Assembly: GCF_002860325.1 (NCBI RefSeq)
Contig: NZ_PKOJ01000005.1
Span: forward strand, 62,001 to 126,000
Length of the DNA: 64,000 nucleotides
Source of the DNA: Neptunicoccus cionae
GTDB lineage: Bacteria; Pseudomonadota; Alphaproteobacteria; Rhodobacterales; Rhodobacteraceae
Reading direction: 5' to 3'
The position numbers were made by a program, and so were the translations under genes. This document shows, piece after piece, positions 34,427-42,736 of this stretch. The notes beneath the pieces are model-generated. The model was not told where the DNA came from. It worked only from the letters and a program-made list of their open reading frames with translations, and searched no databases. The first letter of the stretch is position 1. The number at the start of each line of letters is the position of its first letter.

Positions 34427-35929
34427 TTATGCAGGTTTTTGTTTTTTCCGATTGCGAAAGCCGAGCCAGTAGACAACCAAGGCTGACATCACGAGGAAGA
34501 GGATTGCGACCGGATGGTTAACAAGCCGGGTCACTTCGCCCCTGAGAATGATCGAGGTTTGGACCAGCGACAGTTCAAATCGCGGTCCTAAAAAGAAGGC
34601 GATGATGAAGACAACAACGGGGATGTCCATTGCCATCATCAAAAGCCCGAGCAGAGCGAATAACAGCATCACCCAGATGCCCGCGAAACCGCCCGAGGCG
34701 ATATAGACGCCTGCAACGCACAACGAGAGCGCACTGGCAAACACGATCGAACTTGGCGCTGTTGCGATGATCGACCAAAGCCGCAGGCCCAGAAGGCCAA
34801 CAAGAAGGTTCATGCCATTGGCCATCACCATGGCGCAGAACAGGCCGTAAACCAGACGCCCTTGTTCGGTAAACAACAGCGGGCCAGGTTGAATGCCCTG
34901 GATAATGAACGCGCCGATCATGATGGCTGCTGCGGCACTTCCGGGCAGGCCGAGTGTTAGGAGTGGGATGAAATCGGCTCCGGCGACTGAGCTGTTTGCG
35001 GATTCCGTTGCTGCGATGCCTTTCAGCTCTCCGGTTCCGAATTTTTCCGGCTCCTTGGAGGCTTGTCTGGTTGACGCATAGCTCATGAAAGCCGCAGCGG
35101 TGGATCCCATACCGGGAATGGCACCAACAGTGGTTCCGATCAGTGCCCCTCTGAGCAATACAAATTTGCACGACAGATACTCGGACAGAGAGACGCGGCG
35201 ATCTTCACGCAACTGGTTCTTCGGAATGGTAACAGCGGGACGCGACGCAAGACCGGGGGTCGCAACCCGCGCCAGTATTTCGGACACTGCCAGCGAGCCA
35301 ATCGCCACGGCACCGATGGGAAAACCATCGTAGAGATCAAAGAAGCCAAAGATCAAACGCGGGGTGGCATGTTGGGGGTCAAGGCCAACCGTGGCACACA
35401 ACAGACCCAAGGCTGCTGCAAGTATACCGCGTGAAACCGAACTGCCGATCATACCTGAAATAACGGCAAAGGCGAAAACCATGACCGAAAAGATTTCAAC
35501 CGGACCCATTTTCAGCGCGATTATGGCAAGTGGAGCCGACACAGTGATCAGCACCAGATCGCTGAACGTATCCCCCGTGACCGAAGAATAGAGCGCCATT
35601 TTAAGCGCCTTTACGGGTTTACCTTTTCGCGCCAGTGGATAGCCGTCCAGCGCAGTCGCTGCGGCATCGGGTGTTCCGGGGGTGTTGATAAGAATTGCGG
35701 GGATCGCGCCACCGATAAGGCCGCCTTTGTTCACACCAACCAGAAAGCTGATTGCGCTGAGCGGGCTGAGGACGAATGTGAAAGGGATTGCAATCGCCAT
35801 GGCCATAATGGGGCCTATGCCCGGCATAGCGCCAACGATTTGGCCAAGAACAACGCCCGCAACCACGAAAAACAGGTTCGTAAGGGTCAGTGCGTCCTGA
35901 AATCCAGCGATGATTGTTGGGAAATCCAT
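34427..35929 (-). CDS. tctA: TTT transporter large permease (TctA)
   Basis: A 500-residue TctA membrane protein of normal length. The family loops GAMPGIGPIMAMAIAIPFTF (about 34-53), INTPGTPDAAATALDGYPLA and VGAIPGMGSTAAAFMSYAST are all present, with TLGLPGSAAAAIMIGAFI in the second half. It forms the translocation path with TctB for the substrate bound by TctC. The ATG at 35929 follows AAGG; a longer start lacks support. It precedes the transaminase and dehalogenase genes, so its cargo is probably the (halogenated) carboxylate they act on. Related dehalogenase loci in other bacteria also carry TTT-type genes. Confidence 0.92.
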   Translation of the reverse strand: MDFPTIIAGFQDALTLTNLFFVVAGVVLGQIVGAMPGIGPIMAMAIAIPFTFVLSPLSAISFLVGVNKGGLIGGAIPAILINTPGTPDAAATALDGYPLARKGKPVKALKMALYSSVTGDTFSDLVLITVSAPLAIIALKMGPVEIFSVMVFAFAVISGMIGSSVSRGILAAALGLLCATVGLDPQHATPRLIFGFFDLYDGFPIGAVAIGSLAVSEILARVATPGLASRPAVTIPKNQLREDRRVSLSEYLSCKFVLLRGALIGTTVGAIPGMGSTAAAFMSYASTRQASKEPEKFGTGELKGIAATESANSSVAGADFIPLLTLGLPGSAAAAIMIGAFIIQGIQPGPLLFTEQGRLVYGLFCAMVMANGMNLLVGLLGLRLWSIIATAPSSIVFASALSLCVAGVYIASGGFAGIWVMLLFALLGLLMMAMDIPVVVFIIAFFLGPRFELSLVQTSIILRGEVTRLVNHPVAILFLVMSALVVYWLGFRNRKKQKPA

Positions 35930-35951
35930 GAGTATACCTTTTGTGGCGCGC

Positions 35952-36368
35952 CTAGGGGAGAGGGCGACCAAGAACGATTTCGATGAGAAGCCAAACGAAT
36001 ACCGGAACCAGAGTTCCGGCAGTTAGCCAGTACCAACGCCGCTCGCCGATCTGCACCATTGTCAAAAGGGCGAAGACTGGCATGACATATTGGAAAGGGA
36101 GATAATTCAGTGTGATCAGCGCGCAGAGTAACCATGCTATGATAAGGGCCAGTCTGATCAGAAACTCTGCTTCAGTATCTTTTTCTTTTACCGGCTCAAA
36201 GAACATCACCACCGCGCAAACTGCCATCAAAGTCAGGGTCGCGGTCGGGATAGTCGCCGGTCTGATGATACCGCTTGCAAACGGGTCCACTTGCGCGGGA
36301 AGCACAAACAACAGGCACAGGATGCTGACTAGAGCTATCACAGCCGAAGCTATCCGGTATATGCTCAT
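35952..36368 (-). CDS. tctB: TTT transporter small permease (TctB)
   Basis: A 138-residue protein with four hydrophobic segments (residues about 5-25, 40-58, 72-95, 108-130), the TctB pattern. The IIRPATIPTATLTLMAVCAV region with its conserved proline resembles the TctB family. GGAGAGG precedes the ATG at 36368. It lies between tctC and tctA with short gaps. Confidence 0.87.
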   Translation of the reverse strand: MSIYRIASAVIALVSILCLLFVLPAQVDPFASGIIRPATIPTATLTLMAVCAVVMFFEPVKEKDTEAEFLIRLALIIAWLLCALITLNYLPFQYVMPVFALLTMVQIGERRWYWLTAGTLVPVFVWLLIEIVLGRPLP

Positions 36369-36393
36369 GATTTCCTCTCCATCCGGATGAAAA

Positions 36394-36420
36394 GGCCCGC
36401 CCACAGGGACGAGGCGGGCC
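36394..36420 (-). terminator. Intercistronic hairpin between tctC and tctB
   Basis: GGCCCGCC (36394-36401) pairs with GGCGGGCC (36413-36420) around an 11-base loop, 11 bp past the tctC stop. A short TTTTCAT follows on the minus strand. It fits a partial terminator or 3' stabiliser. Confidence 0.72.
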
Positions 36421-36431
36421 GGAATGCGGGT

Positions 36432-37382
36432 TTACTTACCCGCCTCGATCAGCGCCAAAATCGAAGGCAGTCCATCAAACATCAGATGTTTTGTCCCTTC
36501 GGGGCCTTCGTTGCGCGGTGGCACGTGCATCATGTTGGAAACCAGCTTTGTCACTGCCGGTGAATTGATCGCATCATCCAGCATTTTCGCAATCGCAGCA
36601 TGCACGTCTTCGGGCAGCCCGGCTGGCGCCGCGATATAGAAGACAGGGGCCACGGAGATCGGGTAACCCTGTTCAATCAAGCTTGTTGTGTCCTGCGAAT
36701 AGGGTTGGCGGTGTTCGGTCGCTACGGCCAGCATTTTCAGATCGCCGGATTCGAGGTACTGGATATGCGCGCCCCCCATATAGGCCGCGCCAAGGTTCCC
36801 GCCCAACAAACCTTGAACCAGCTCTGCACCACTATTGTGTGGTACTGCGACAAAGCCAGCATCGTCAGCCTTGTTCAGTGCGTTGATCAACATCAGTTGG
36901 GTCGAGGCATCATATCCAAAGACCACGCCGTCATTTTCTTTGCTGTATGCAGCCATCTCGGGCACGGTGTTATAGGGCGCGTTACCTGGTGCCACGATTG
37001 CCCCCGGTCCGGTTACGACAGTTGCCATGTAGTCAAAACTATCAATTTTGAATGGCAGGGAGTCTCCACGTGTAGCAAGCCCCATCAAAACCGGAGTATT
37101 CACGCCCATCGCAAGAGTGTATCCATCCGGTTTCGCATTGACCAAACGGGAGAACATGGCAACACCGCCGCCGCCCGGAACGTTTTCGACGATGATGTTC
37201 CAACCGTTTGATTCTTCAATGCTTGCAGCAATTGCACGCCCTAGCGTGTCTGTGCCACCGCCAGCGCCAAAGCCGATTTGCAAGGTGATCGGTTGTTTGG
37301 GGGTCCAATCCTGTGCAGTGGCGGAAGTCGCCCCGAGTGAAAGTGCCGCGATACCGGCGGCTGCGAGTAATTTTTTGATCAT
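36432..37382 (-). CDS. tctC: TTT transporter solute-binding protein (TctC/Bug family)
   Basis: A 316-residue Bug-type periplasmic protein. Signal peptide ends near SATA-QD (residue 23). The mature start WTPKQPITLQIGFGAGGGTD and the loop VENVPGGGGVAMFSRLVNAK are the two canonical Bug substrate loops; Asp in GYDASTQ fits the usual position. AGAGGAAAA precedes the ATG. It is the second gene of the operon after usp. The ligand is likely an aromatic or aliphatic carboxylate; co-expression with the dehalogenase argues for a halogenated one. Confidence 0.93.
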   Translation of the reverse strand: MIKKLLAAAGIAALSLGATSATAQDWTPKQPITLQIGFGAGGGTDTLGRAIAASIEESNGWNIIVENVPGGGGVAMFSRLVNAKPDGYTLAMGVNTPVLMGLATRGDSLPFKIDSFDYMATVVTGPGAIVAPGNAPYNTVPEMAAYSKENDGVVFGYDASTQLMLINALNKADDAGFVAVPHNSGAELVQGLLGGNLGAAYMGGAHIQYLESGDLKMLAVATEHRQPYSQDTTSLIEQGYPISVAPVFYIAAPAGLPEDVHAAIAKMLDDAINSPAVTKLVSNMMHVPPRNEGPEGTKHLMFDGLPSILALIEAGK

Positions 37383-37418
37383 TTTTTTCCTCTGTTGGTT
37401 TTAGTGTTCGATACAGTG

Positions 37419-38246
37419 CTAATGCGCCATCAGGACCGGGATATTGGTGTGGGTCATGAGGTCTTTGGTAACTCCGCCAAACAAGTCTTCGGCAACCCGC
37501 TTGTGTCCATAAGCGCCGCTAACCAGAAGCCCCGCATCGACCTCTTGGCAAAATTGAACGATCGCCTTGGAAATGGAGTGTCTTACAGGGTCGAGCGTAA
37601 CAAAGCTGGCGTCTATACCATGCCGTAAAAGCTGGTTTCTGAGCGCTTCGTCTGCTTGTGTCTTCTGCGGTTTGCTGGCACGCACCGTGACGACGTGCAC
37701 AGATTTTTTGGTTTTCAAATAGGGTATGCTGGACATGGCGGCTTTGGCTGCTGAATCCCCGCCATCCCAAGCCAGAACAGCGCAATCATTGATGTAATCC
37801 TGAGCGTAATGCGTCGGCGTTAACAGCAAAGGGCGCCCGCTCCGCTCTGCAATTTTATCAGGATGCAACATGAATTCGCTCGCTTGGGGCAGCTGTTCGT
37901 ATTGTCCAAGCACTAGAACATCAAAGAGGCGCGAATGCTGGATGACCAGCCGGTCGGCATCACCCTGATCGTCGATCCAGTGTACCTTGGCTTGAGGCAA
38001 TGACTGTGTGGCCAAGGACATGAAGCTTTCGTGGATCTCTAGAGTCTTTGCCTCGGTAATCTCTGCGATACTGGCGCGCATCGTGTCAGGAAACCAACCC
38101 GGCAGATTACGCTCGATCTCTGCACGGGAGTAAGCCAGCAAACCAGTGAGATGCGCATCATATTTTTTGGACATGTTAACCGCAGCGCGAACAGCAGCAC
38201 GCGAAGCCCGTCCGCCATTAAAGGCGACCAAAACATTATTTATCAC
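37419..38246 (-). CDS. Tandem-domain universal stress protein (TTT-associated)
   Basis: A Usp protein of about 275 residues with two Usp folds: NNVLVAFNGGRASRAAVRAA at the start and LLVSGAYGHKRVAEDLFGGV near the end, followed by IPVLMAH. No ATG is available at the 5' end: a GTG at 38246 has GGAAAG five bases upstream, while a TTG at 38258 would add four residues. It is the first gene of the minus-strand TTT-dehalogenase operon. Similarity in length and layout to the Usp of the other TTT locus suggests a TeaD-like regulatory role for TTT transport (inference). The divergent neighbour is an XRE-cupin regulator. Confidence 0.85.
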   Translation of the reverse strand: MINNVLVAFNGGRASRAAVRAAVNMSKKYDAHLTGLLAYSRAEIERNLPGWFPDTMRASIAEITEAKTLEIHESFMSLATQSLPQAKVHWIDDQGDADRLVIQHSRLFDVLVLGQYEQLPQASEFMLHPDKIAERSGRPLLLTPTHYAQDYINDCAVLAWDGGDSAAKAAMSSIPYLKTKKSVHVVTVRASKPQKTQADEALRNQLLRHGIDASFVTLDPVRHSISKAIVQFCQEVDAGLLVSGAYGHKRVAEDLFGGVTKDLMTHTNIPVLMAH

Positions 38247-38325
38247 TGCACTTTCCAAAATGACTCAAACCCTCGCTTCAGAAATTTGATAAACCGTACT
38301 CACGAATTTTCCATCTGTAAATAAT

Positions 38326-38345
38326 TTTTTTCGTTTAGGAAAAAA
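38326..38345. promoter_or_regulatory. A/T-rich inverted repeat in the usp/xre divergent promoter
   Basis: TTTTTTC-GTTTAG-GAAAAAA is a perfect 7-bp inverted repeat in the 166-bp divergent region between the TTT-dehalogenase operon and the XRE-cupin gene. It could be the XRE operator. A/T-rich promoters produce such symmetry by chance more often, so confidence is modest. Confidence 0.4.
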
Positions 38346-38412
38346 TAGACAACTCGTGATTAGCTTGTTAGATGTTTGGGAGCGGGTTAGCAGAAGTCGT
38401 TAAGGGCGCAGT

Positions 38413-39030
38413 ATGACGAACAATGTATCATCACAAACGCAGATGGGTCAGAGGATCAGAGACCTGCGCAAAAAGAGAAAACTGACACTGCAAGAAGTGG
38501 CGGACAAAACGCGCCTTGCTGTTTCGACTATGTCCAAGATCGAACGGGGGCTACTGGCTCCGACGTATGACAAGTTTTCTAGAATTGCTGCTGCGCTCGA
38601 CGTTGACATCATCTCGTTGTACGCGACGGACTCAAGGGAGTTGGAAGAGGGCGAGTTCCTGATTGCACGCGCTGGTGAAACTGTTGCCCAAAAAAATGAG
38701 ACCTATACCTACGAGATGTTGTTTTCCCAGTCTTTTGGGAAAGCAATGTTGCCTGCGATGTGTGATCTGCGTCCGATAGAAGAAATGAATGTGGAAACCC
38801 ACATACGCCACCCCGGCCAAGAGTTTGTTTATGTTCTTGAAGGAACTGCGATTATTCATCTTGAAAACCGGCCACCGGCGATTTTGAAAGTGGGTGACAG
38901 TGCCTATTTTGACAGCAACCAAGGCCATATCTATTCCGCTGCGGGGAAAGAAGGCGCACGTGTATTGTTTTTGACAGCACCGCCTTCGAATGCGCGCGAA
39001 CGTGAGGAAATACGGCATAACGGCGAATAG
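38413..39030 (+). CDS. XRE family regulator with C-terminal cupin domain
   Basis: A 205-residue two-domain protein. Residues about 12-66 are a Cro/C1 helix-turn-helix (IRDLRKKRKLTLQEVADKTR, LAVSTMSKIERGLLAPTYDK). Residues about 105-185 are a cupin sensor (HIRHPGQEFVYVLEGTAIIH, VGDSAYFDSNQGHIY) with the histidine and glutamate positions typical of small-molecule binding. This architecture is common in catabolic regulators (PuuR-like). It is divergent from usp-tctCBA-transaminase-rdhA and is the most likely regulator of that operon, sensing a substrate or product. AAGG precedes the ATG by 7 bases. Confidence 0.92.
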   Translation: MTNNVSSQTQMGQRIRDLRKKRKLTLQEVADKTRLAVSTMSKIERGLLAPTYDKFSRIAAALDVDIISLYATDSRELEEGEFLIARAGETVAQKNETYTYEMLFSQSFGKAMLPAMCDLRPIEEMNVETHIRHPGQEFVYVLEGTAIIHLENRPPAILKVGDSAYFDSNQGHIYSAAGKEGARVLFLTAPPSNAREREEIRHNGE

Positions 39031-39133
39031 TTCGCAGACAGCCTTTGGGGATGAGGCACCGTGGAGAATAACGAGGTTCCGGCGCGGCAATGTAAGAAGA
39101 GACTGTGAACCTTAGCCACCAAATCCGTCTGTG

Positions 39134-39379
39134 TTAAATTGATTGCAACCGCTCGCGTACAGCTAAAACCGACGAATACGTCGAAACACAAAATGGCACG
39201 AGAAATGTCAAAGTAATCTTAAACAGCATCGCAATACTGAAAGCACCTACAACCAGTTGGTCGCCGTGGTTAATGAGTGCGAGCACCACACCAACGATTG
39301 CAGCGATGCGAAGTGCCCTTGTGACGACACTTCGCTGTCTCGCAATTGCGAAGAACCCGAGATCTTTTTCGTGGATCAT
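39134..39379 (-). CDS. nrtS: NrtS-like small membrane protein (nitrate/nitrite transporter family)
   Basis: A short protein of 81 residues from the ATG at 39379 (a TTG at 39418 would give 94 and overlap the OsmC-type gene by 14 bases). It has two hydrophobic segments: ALRIAAIVGVVLALINHGDQ and FKITLTFLVPFCVSTYSSVL. The LINHGD and VP-(F/Y)-CVSTYSSV motifs are the signature of the NrtS family, a small nitrate/nitrite transporter described in marine cyanobacteria and found in many proteobacteria. Why it ends a sulfatase/OsmC operon is unclear; other anions are conceivable. Identification rests on these motifs. Confidence 0.8.
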   Translation of the reverse strand: MIHEKDLGFFAIARQRSVVTRALRIAAIVGVVLALINHGDQLVVGAFSIAMLFKITLTFLVPFCVSTYSSVLAVRERLQSI

Positions 39380-39404
39380 AGCACCTGCCCCAAGCACGAA
39401 ACGG

Positions 39405-40586
39405 TTAAAGCCGAACAACTTTTAATTTTGTCTTAAGATCTGTTTTGCAAAAGGCATGCAGAAAGCAAGTCTTTTCGGAAATATCCAGCATCTCTTGGGC
39501 GGTTTCGTCGGATTCCGTGGTTTCCAGATACACATGGGTCTCAATAGGATCCGCTTCACCGGCTTTGCCGGTACCGCCGGAGGCTCCGCCAAGACTGAAA
39601 TGGGTGTCCTGCACGATGCGGTAATCCGGCAGGTCCAGTTTTAGCATGGATACGAAGCGTCCGAACTGCGTCATGAAGCAGAAACCGATGCCGGCACTGA
39701 TCAGTGTATTTGCGTCCGGCGCACGCCCGTCTTCCGAACTGAGCAGTTTGAAAGATGTGCCGTAGGGCGAATATTGCATCTGCTGGATTTCTTTGATGCC
39801 GTCTTCGCGCAACACTGCCACAGCACCGATATTAAGCCGGCGGTTTTGTTCGTCGGACAGCGATGATGCGTTGGTCGCAGTTCCACCGGATACGTTTTTC
39901 TTGGGGGTCGGGCCGACCTTTGACATGAATTCCAGATCACCGGGTTCAGCGACGGCTTTGGCAAAATGGTTGCCGGGATCGGGGAATAGGGGGGTATCCA
40001 GTTCAAGGGCATGTGCTGTCGGTAGCTCTGTGCCGTTCTTGCCAAGTTTGAAGTAACTTTCAATCTGGCCGCGCATCAGACCATTGAGCGGAGAAGCGTA
40101 GGTCGCTTCTATCAAAAACTGGTGAAGGGCTGCATCATCCAGATCGCAATCAATCTCTACCCGAAGCTCGATATTCTCGGCGCCGCCGACCATGGTCCGC
40201 TTCATCATTGATCCGGTCATTGTGTAGTAGTTATCCTGGACCAGCTTGAGTTTGCGTATCTCGATACCGCGAATTTCTGCCAGAGCGATGATCTCGTTCA
40301 TATAGCTGGCAACCATTCCGCAGGACAAAAAGGCCAGCGGGCAACAGGCAGCGTCGTGGCCATTCAAGTAGGGGCCTTCGTCAGAAACAAAGCGCCATGT
40401 ATCACCTGTTCTGGCGGATCGAACCAGCGCCTCTTTCTGAAAACCGCTGAGGGAGCGGACCCAGGTGCGCAATGCGTCGCCCTTGCGGTTCTCGGGCGCG
40501 TCAATTGACACGTCATCCGCGTTTGCCACTTTGAAAAAAGGGGGAAGATTGCTGGCTGCGATCATGTCTTCGCCTAGTTTAGCCAT
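39405..40586 (-). CDS. Tandem OsmC-domain protein
   Basis: A 393-residue protein made of two OsmC-like halves, twice the length of ordinary OsmC/Ohr proteins. First half: DAACCPLAFLSCGMVASYMN with adjacent Cys81-Cys82 and Cys89, followed by LAEIRGIEIRKLKLVQDNYY. Second half: LISAGIGFCFMTQFGRFVSM and LKLDLPDYRIVQDTHF. In single-domain OsmC/Ohr enzymes two cysteines reduce organic hydroperoxides, but here the cysteine positions differ between the halves, so peroxidase activity is uncertain. No signal peptide. It lies 94 bp after the alkylsulfatase-like gene in the same direction. I know no defined function for this duplicated form. Confidence 0.8.
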   Translation of the reverse strand: MAKLGEDMIAASNLPPFFKVANADDVSIDAPENRKGDALRTWVRSLSGFQKEALVRSARTGDTWRFVSDEGPYLNGHDAACCPLAFLSCGMVASYMNEIIALAEIRGIEIRKLKLVQDNYYTMTGSMMKRTMVGGAENIELRVEIDCDLDDAALHQFLIEATYASPLNGLMRGQIESYFKLGKNGTELPTAHALELDTPLFPDPGNHFAKAVAEPGDLEFMSKVGPTPKKNVSGGTATNASSLSDEQNRRLNIGAVAVLREDGIKEIQQMQYSPYGTSFKLLSSEDGRAPDANTLISAGIGFCFMTQFGRFVSMLKLDLPDYRIVQDTHFSLGGASGGTGKAGEADPIETHVYLETTESDETAQEMLDISEKTCFLHAFCKTDLKTKLKVVRL

Positions 40587-40680
40587 TGAAATTTCTTCCT
40601 TTCATAATTTTAAACCCTCGCGGGGATAACTTTGATTGCTTTCGGGTGTGCAGTTTATTTCGGTGAATTATCGCGCTTTG

Positions 40681-41955
40681 TCAGCCAAGCTCTTCAAGTT
40701 CGCGGGCCGAAAGCAGGTAGTAGTTTCGCGTTGGCGCATTGATGGTTGCATCAGCGACTGTGCGAAGGGCGTTTATCTTGATCGCGCGTGCCGGTTTGAC
40801 GTTCTTTTCCGCTGCAATCAGACGGTCGCACAGCTCCATCGCCCATTGGGCATCTGTGTTTTCAAGTGCGCTTTGCGCGGCGTCCAGAACCGCATCGGGG
40901 CCTCCCGCAAGCGCGATAAACCTTTCAGCTTCCTGTGCCGCAGGCAGGCGCCCCAAACTTGTCGGGTTGCCGTCAAACCATCCCAAGGTTCCTGCAAAAT
41001 AGGCCTGAGAGGCATAGCCGATATGTCCGTAAAACTCTTGCAGGTAGGGTTTTTGCGCCAGTTCCTCGGGGAGTTTCAAAGCCGCAGCGATTGTAATCGG
41101 ATCCAGACCGGCGTTCATCCCTTTCACTGTTTCGGACACCACGAAGCGGATTGCGTCACGGTAATCAGTGAGCGCCGTTTTGATCACCTCTGCGCCGAAC
41201 ACAGGTTGCGTATGTCCGGGTGCGAGTATTTCAGGCGCATAAGCCATCAGTTGATCCATCGCATCCGCCCAAGTATCGAAGTCGCGATAGGGTGTGCCAC
41301 GGATTGCGTAGAGGTTTGGAAAGGCGTGGTAGAAGTTGTCACCGCTGAACAGGATACGCTCGGCTGCCCACCAAACGATCAAGTGATCGGGCGTTTCGCC
41401 CGGGGCTTTTGCCAGTTCCAGTTCAAACCCTTCGCGGGCTAGTTTTGTGGTTTTGCTGACGCGCAACGTAGGCTCGATATAACCGGCCCCCATTCCTTTC
41501 ATCGGTCGATCTCCGGGACCAAGGCCAAGGTTGACCCGCTCGTTGTCGTTCAGGGTGATGCCGAATTGCCGTTTTGTGCGCGCCATAAGTGCCGCGTTCG
41601 GGGCAGGACGGGTTTCATCCAAACCAACAAGGTCAGACGAGAAATTGTCGGCGGCAATGATCTCTACATCCCGTCCTTCGGCAAAGACAGCAGCGCCTGA
41701 AATGTGATCGCGGTGGGAGTGGGTGTAGATGATGGTGTTAACCGGAAGATCGCTGATTTCGCGGAAATCAGTGAGAATATTTGTCGCTGCCTGTGTGGTC
41801 TCGGTTGTGTCAATGACGACAACCCCCGTTTCACCAACAAGGAAGTGAACATTTGATGCAGCGTAACCCACAGCAGAGTAAACATTATCTGCAAGCTTGT
41901 GGATTTTCTTCATAAATTGCGCATTTTGGGCGGTAAGATCAGGATGTGCTGGCAT
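40681..41955 (-). CDS. MBL-fold alkylsulfatase-like hydrolase (SdsA1/BDS1 relative without SCP2 domain)
   Basis: A 424-residue enzyme. The metallo-beta-lactamase domain has THSHRDHISG with H79-x-H81-x-D83-H84, followed by a long insertion and the dimerisation-type region GYASQAYFAGTLGWFDGNPT, LGRLPAAQEAERFIALAGGP that is diagnostic of SdsA1/BDS1 alkylsulfatases. Those enzymes are about 630 residues with a C-terminal SCP2-like lipid-binding domain, absent here. No signal peptide is evident, so it acts in the cytosol. GAGGAACCC precedes the ATG at 41955. A second, unrelated sulfatase lies in the divergent operon, so removal of sulfate esters seems to be a theme. A non-sulfatase hydrolase role remains possible. 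Confidence 0.82.
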   Translation of the reverse strand: MPAHPDLTAQNAQFMKKIHKLADNVYSAVGYAASNVHFLVGETGVVVIDTTETTQAATNILTDFREISDLPVNTIIYTHSHRDHISGAAVFAEGRDVEIIAADNFSSDLVGLDETRPAPNAALMARTKRQFGITLNDNERVNLGLGPGDRPMKGMGAGYIEPTLRVSKTTKLAREGFELELAKAPGETPDHLIVWWAAERILFSGDNFYHAFPNLYAIRGTPYRDFDTWADAMDQLMAYAPEILAPGHTQPVFGAEVIKTALTDYRDAIRFVVSETVKGMNAGLDPITIAAALKLPEELAQKPYLQEFYGHIGYASQAYFAGTLGWFDGNPTSLGRLPAAQEAERFIALAGGPDAVLDAAQSALENTDAQWAMELCDRLIAAEKNVKPARAIKINALRTVADATINAPTRNYYLLSARELEELG

Positions 41956-41962
41956 GGGTTCC

Positions 41963-42721
41963 TCAGTTCTTTGGTAGACCGACATCTGCTGCCGAATAGG
42001 CGATGAGGTCAGATACTGTTAACTGGCTGTCGCGTTTTTCAAATGTTTCGATGTATTCTACCATCGTATGAGAGTGTTCACTCATCATCCGCTCGGCACG
42101 GACGGGATCCGAGCTTTTGATCGCATCGTAAATGACTTGATGCTGCGCATTCCCGAGCCGGAGGCGAAACAAACCGCGTTCCAGATGTTCGGGTGTTTCG
42201 TGTACTCCACGGTCAAAAACCATCGAACCCGGTGCGAGCATGGGCAGATGACTGATCTGGCTACAGGTGAAACGCACGTAGTCATTGCCGCAGGCATCAA
42301 GGATGGAGGTGTGAAAAACTTCGTTCGCCGCCTGCATCTGCTTGATCGCCGGTTCGTCCAGACGCCCCTGTGACACATATTCTTCAATCGTGCCGATGGC
42401 ATTTGCCATTTTGGGCAGGTAGTCGCCTTTGTTCGGCGATTGAGCCATGAGTCGGGCTGCAAGGCTTTCCAGATGCCCGCGAACCTGAATGGCCTGTAGA
42501 ATATCTTCAATCGTGGGGTTTTGAATTCGATAACCGCGCCCCTCTCCGCGGAAGATCAGACCTTCGCGCTCTAATATGCGCAAGGCAAGGCGCACAGGTG
42601 TGCGGGATACATTATGTGTTTCGCAAAGTGTCGCTTCGGACAGTCGGGCGCCCTCGTCGTAGACACCATGAATGATGTCATTACGGATGCGGGCGGCGAG
42701 TTCTGTGTCAATTGAATCCAT
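41963..42721 (-). CDS. GntR family regulator, FCD type, of the divergent sulfatase/TRAP operons
   Basis: A 252-residue regulator. Winged helix at about residues 5-70 (ARIRNDIIHGVYDEGARLSE, NVSRTPVRLALRILEREGLI) and an FCD effector domain (about 85-225) with the helical pattern that usually coordinates a metal and a carboxylate ligand. It is the first gene of the minus operon (then alkylsulfatase-like, tandem OsmC, nrtS) and diverges from dctPQM-ALDH-GST-SDR-sulfatase-dctPQM. Three GGGATCC-centred palindromes in the 182-bp divergent region are its probable operators. The stop is 7 bp before the next start. Confidence 0.92.
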   Translation of the reverse strand: MDSIDTELAARIRNDIIHGVYDEGARLSEATLCETHNVSRTPVRLALRILEREGLIFRGEGRGYRIQNPTIEDILQAIQVRGHLESLAARLMAQSPNKGDYLPKMANAIGTIEEYVSQGRLDEPAIKQMQAANEVFHTSILDACGNDYVRFTCSQISHLPMLAPGSMVFDRGVHETPEHLERGLFRLRLGNAQHQVIYDAIKSSDPVRAERMMSEHSHTMVEYIETFEKRDSQLTVSDLIAYSAADVGLPKN

Positions 42722-42736
42722 GCTGCATTCATCGCA

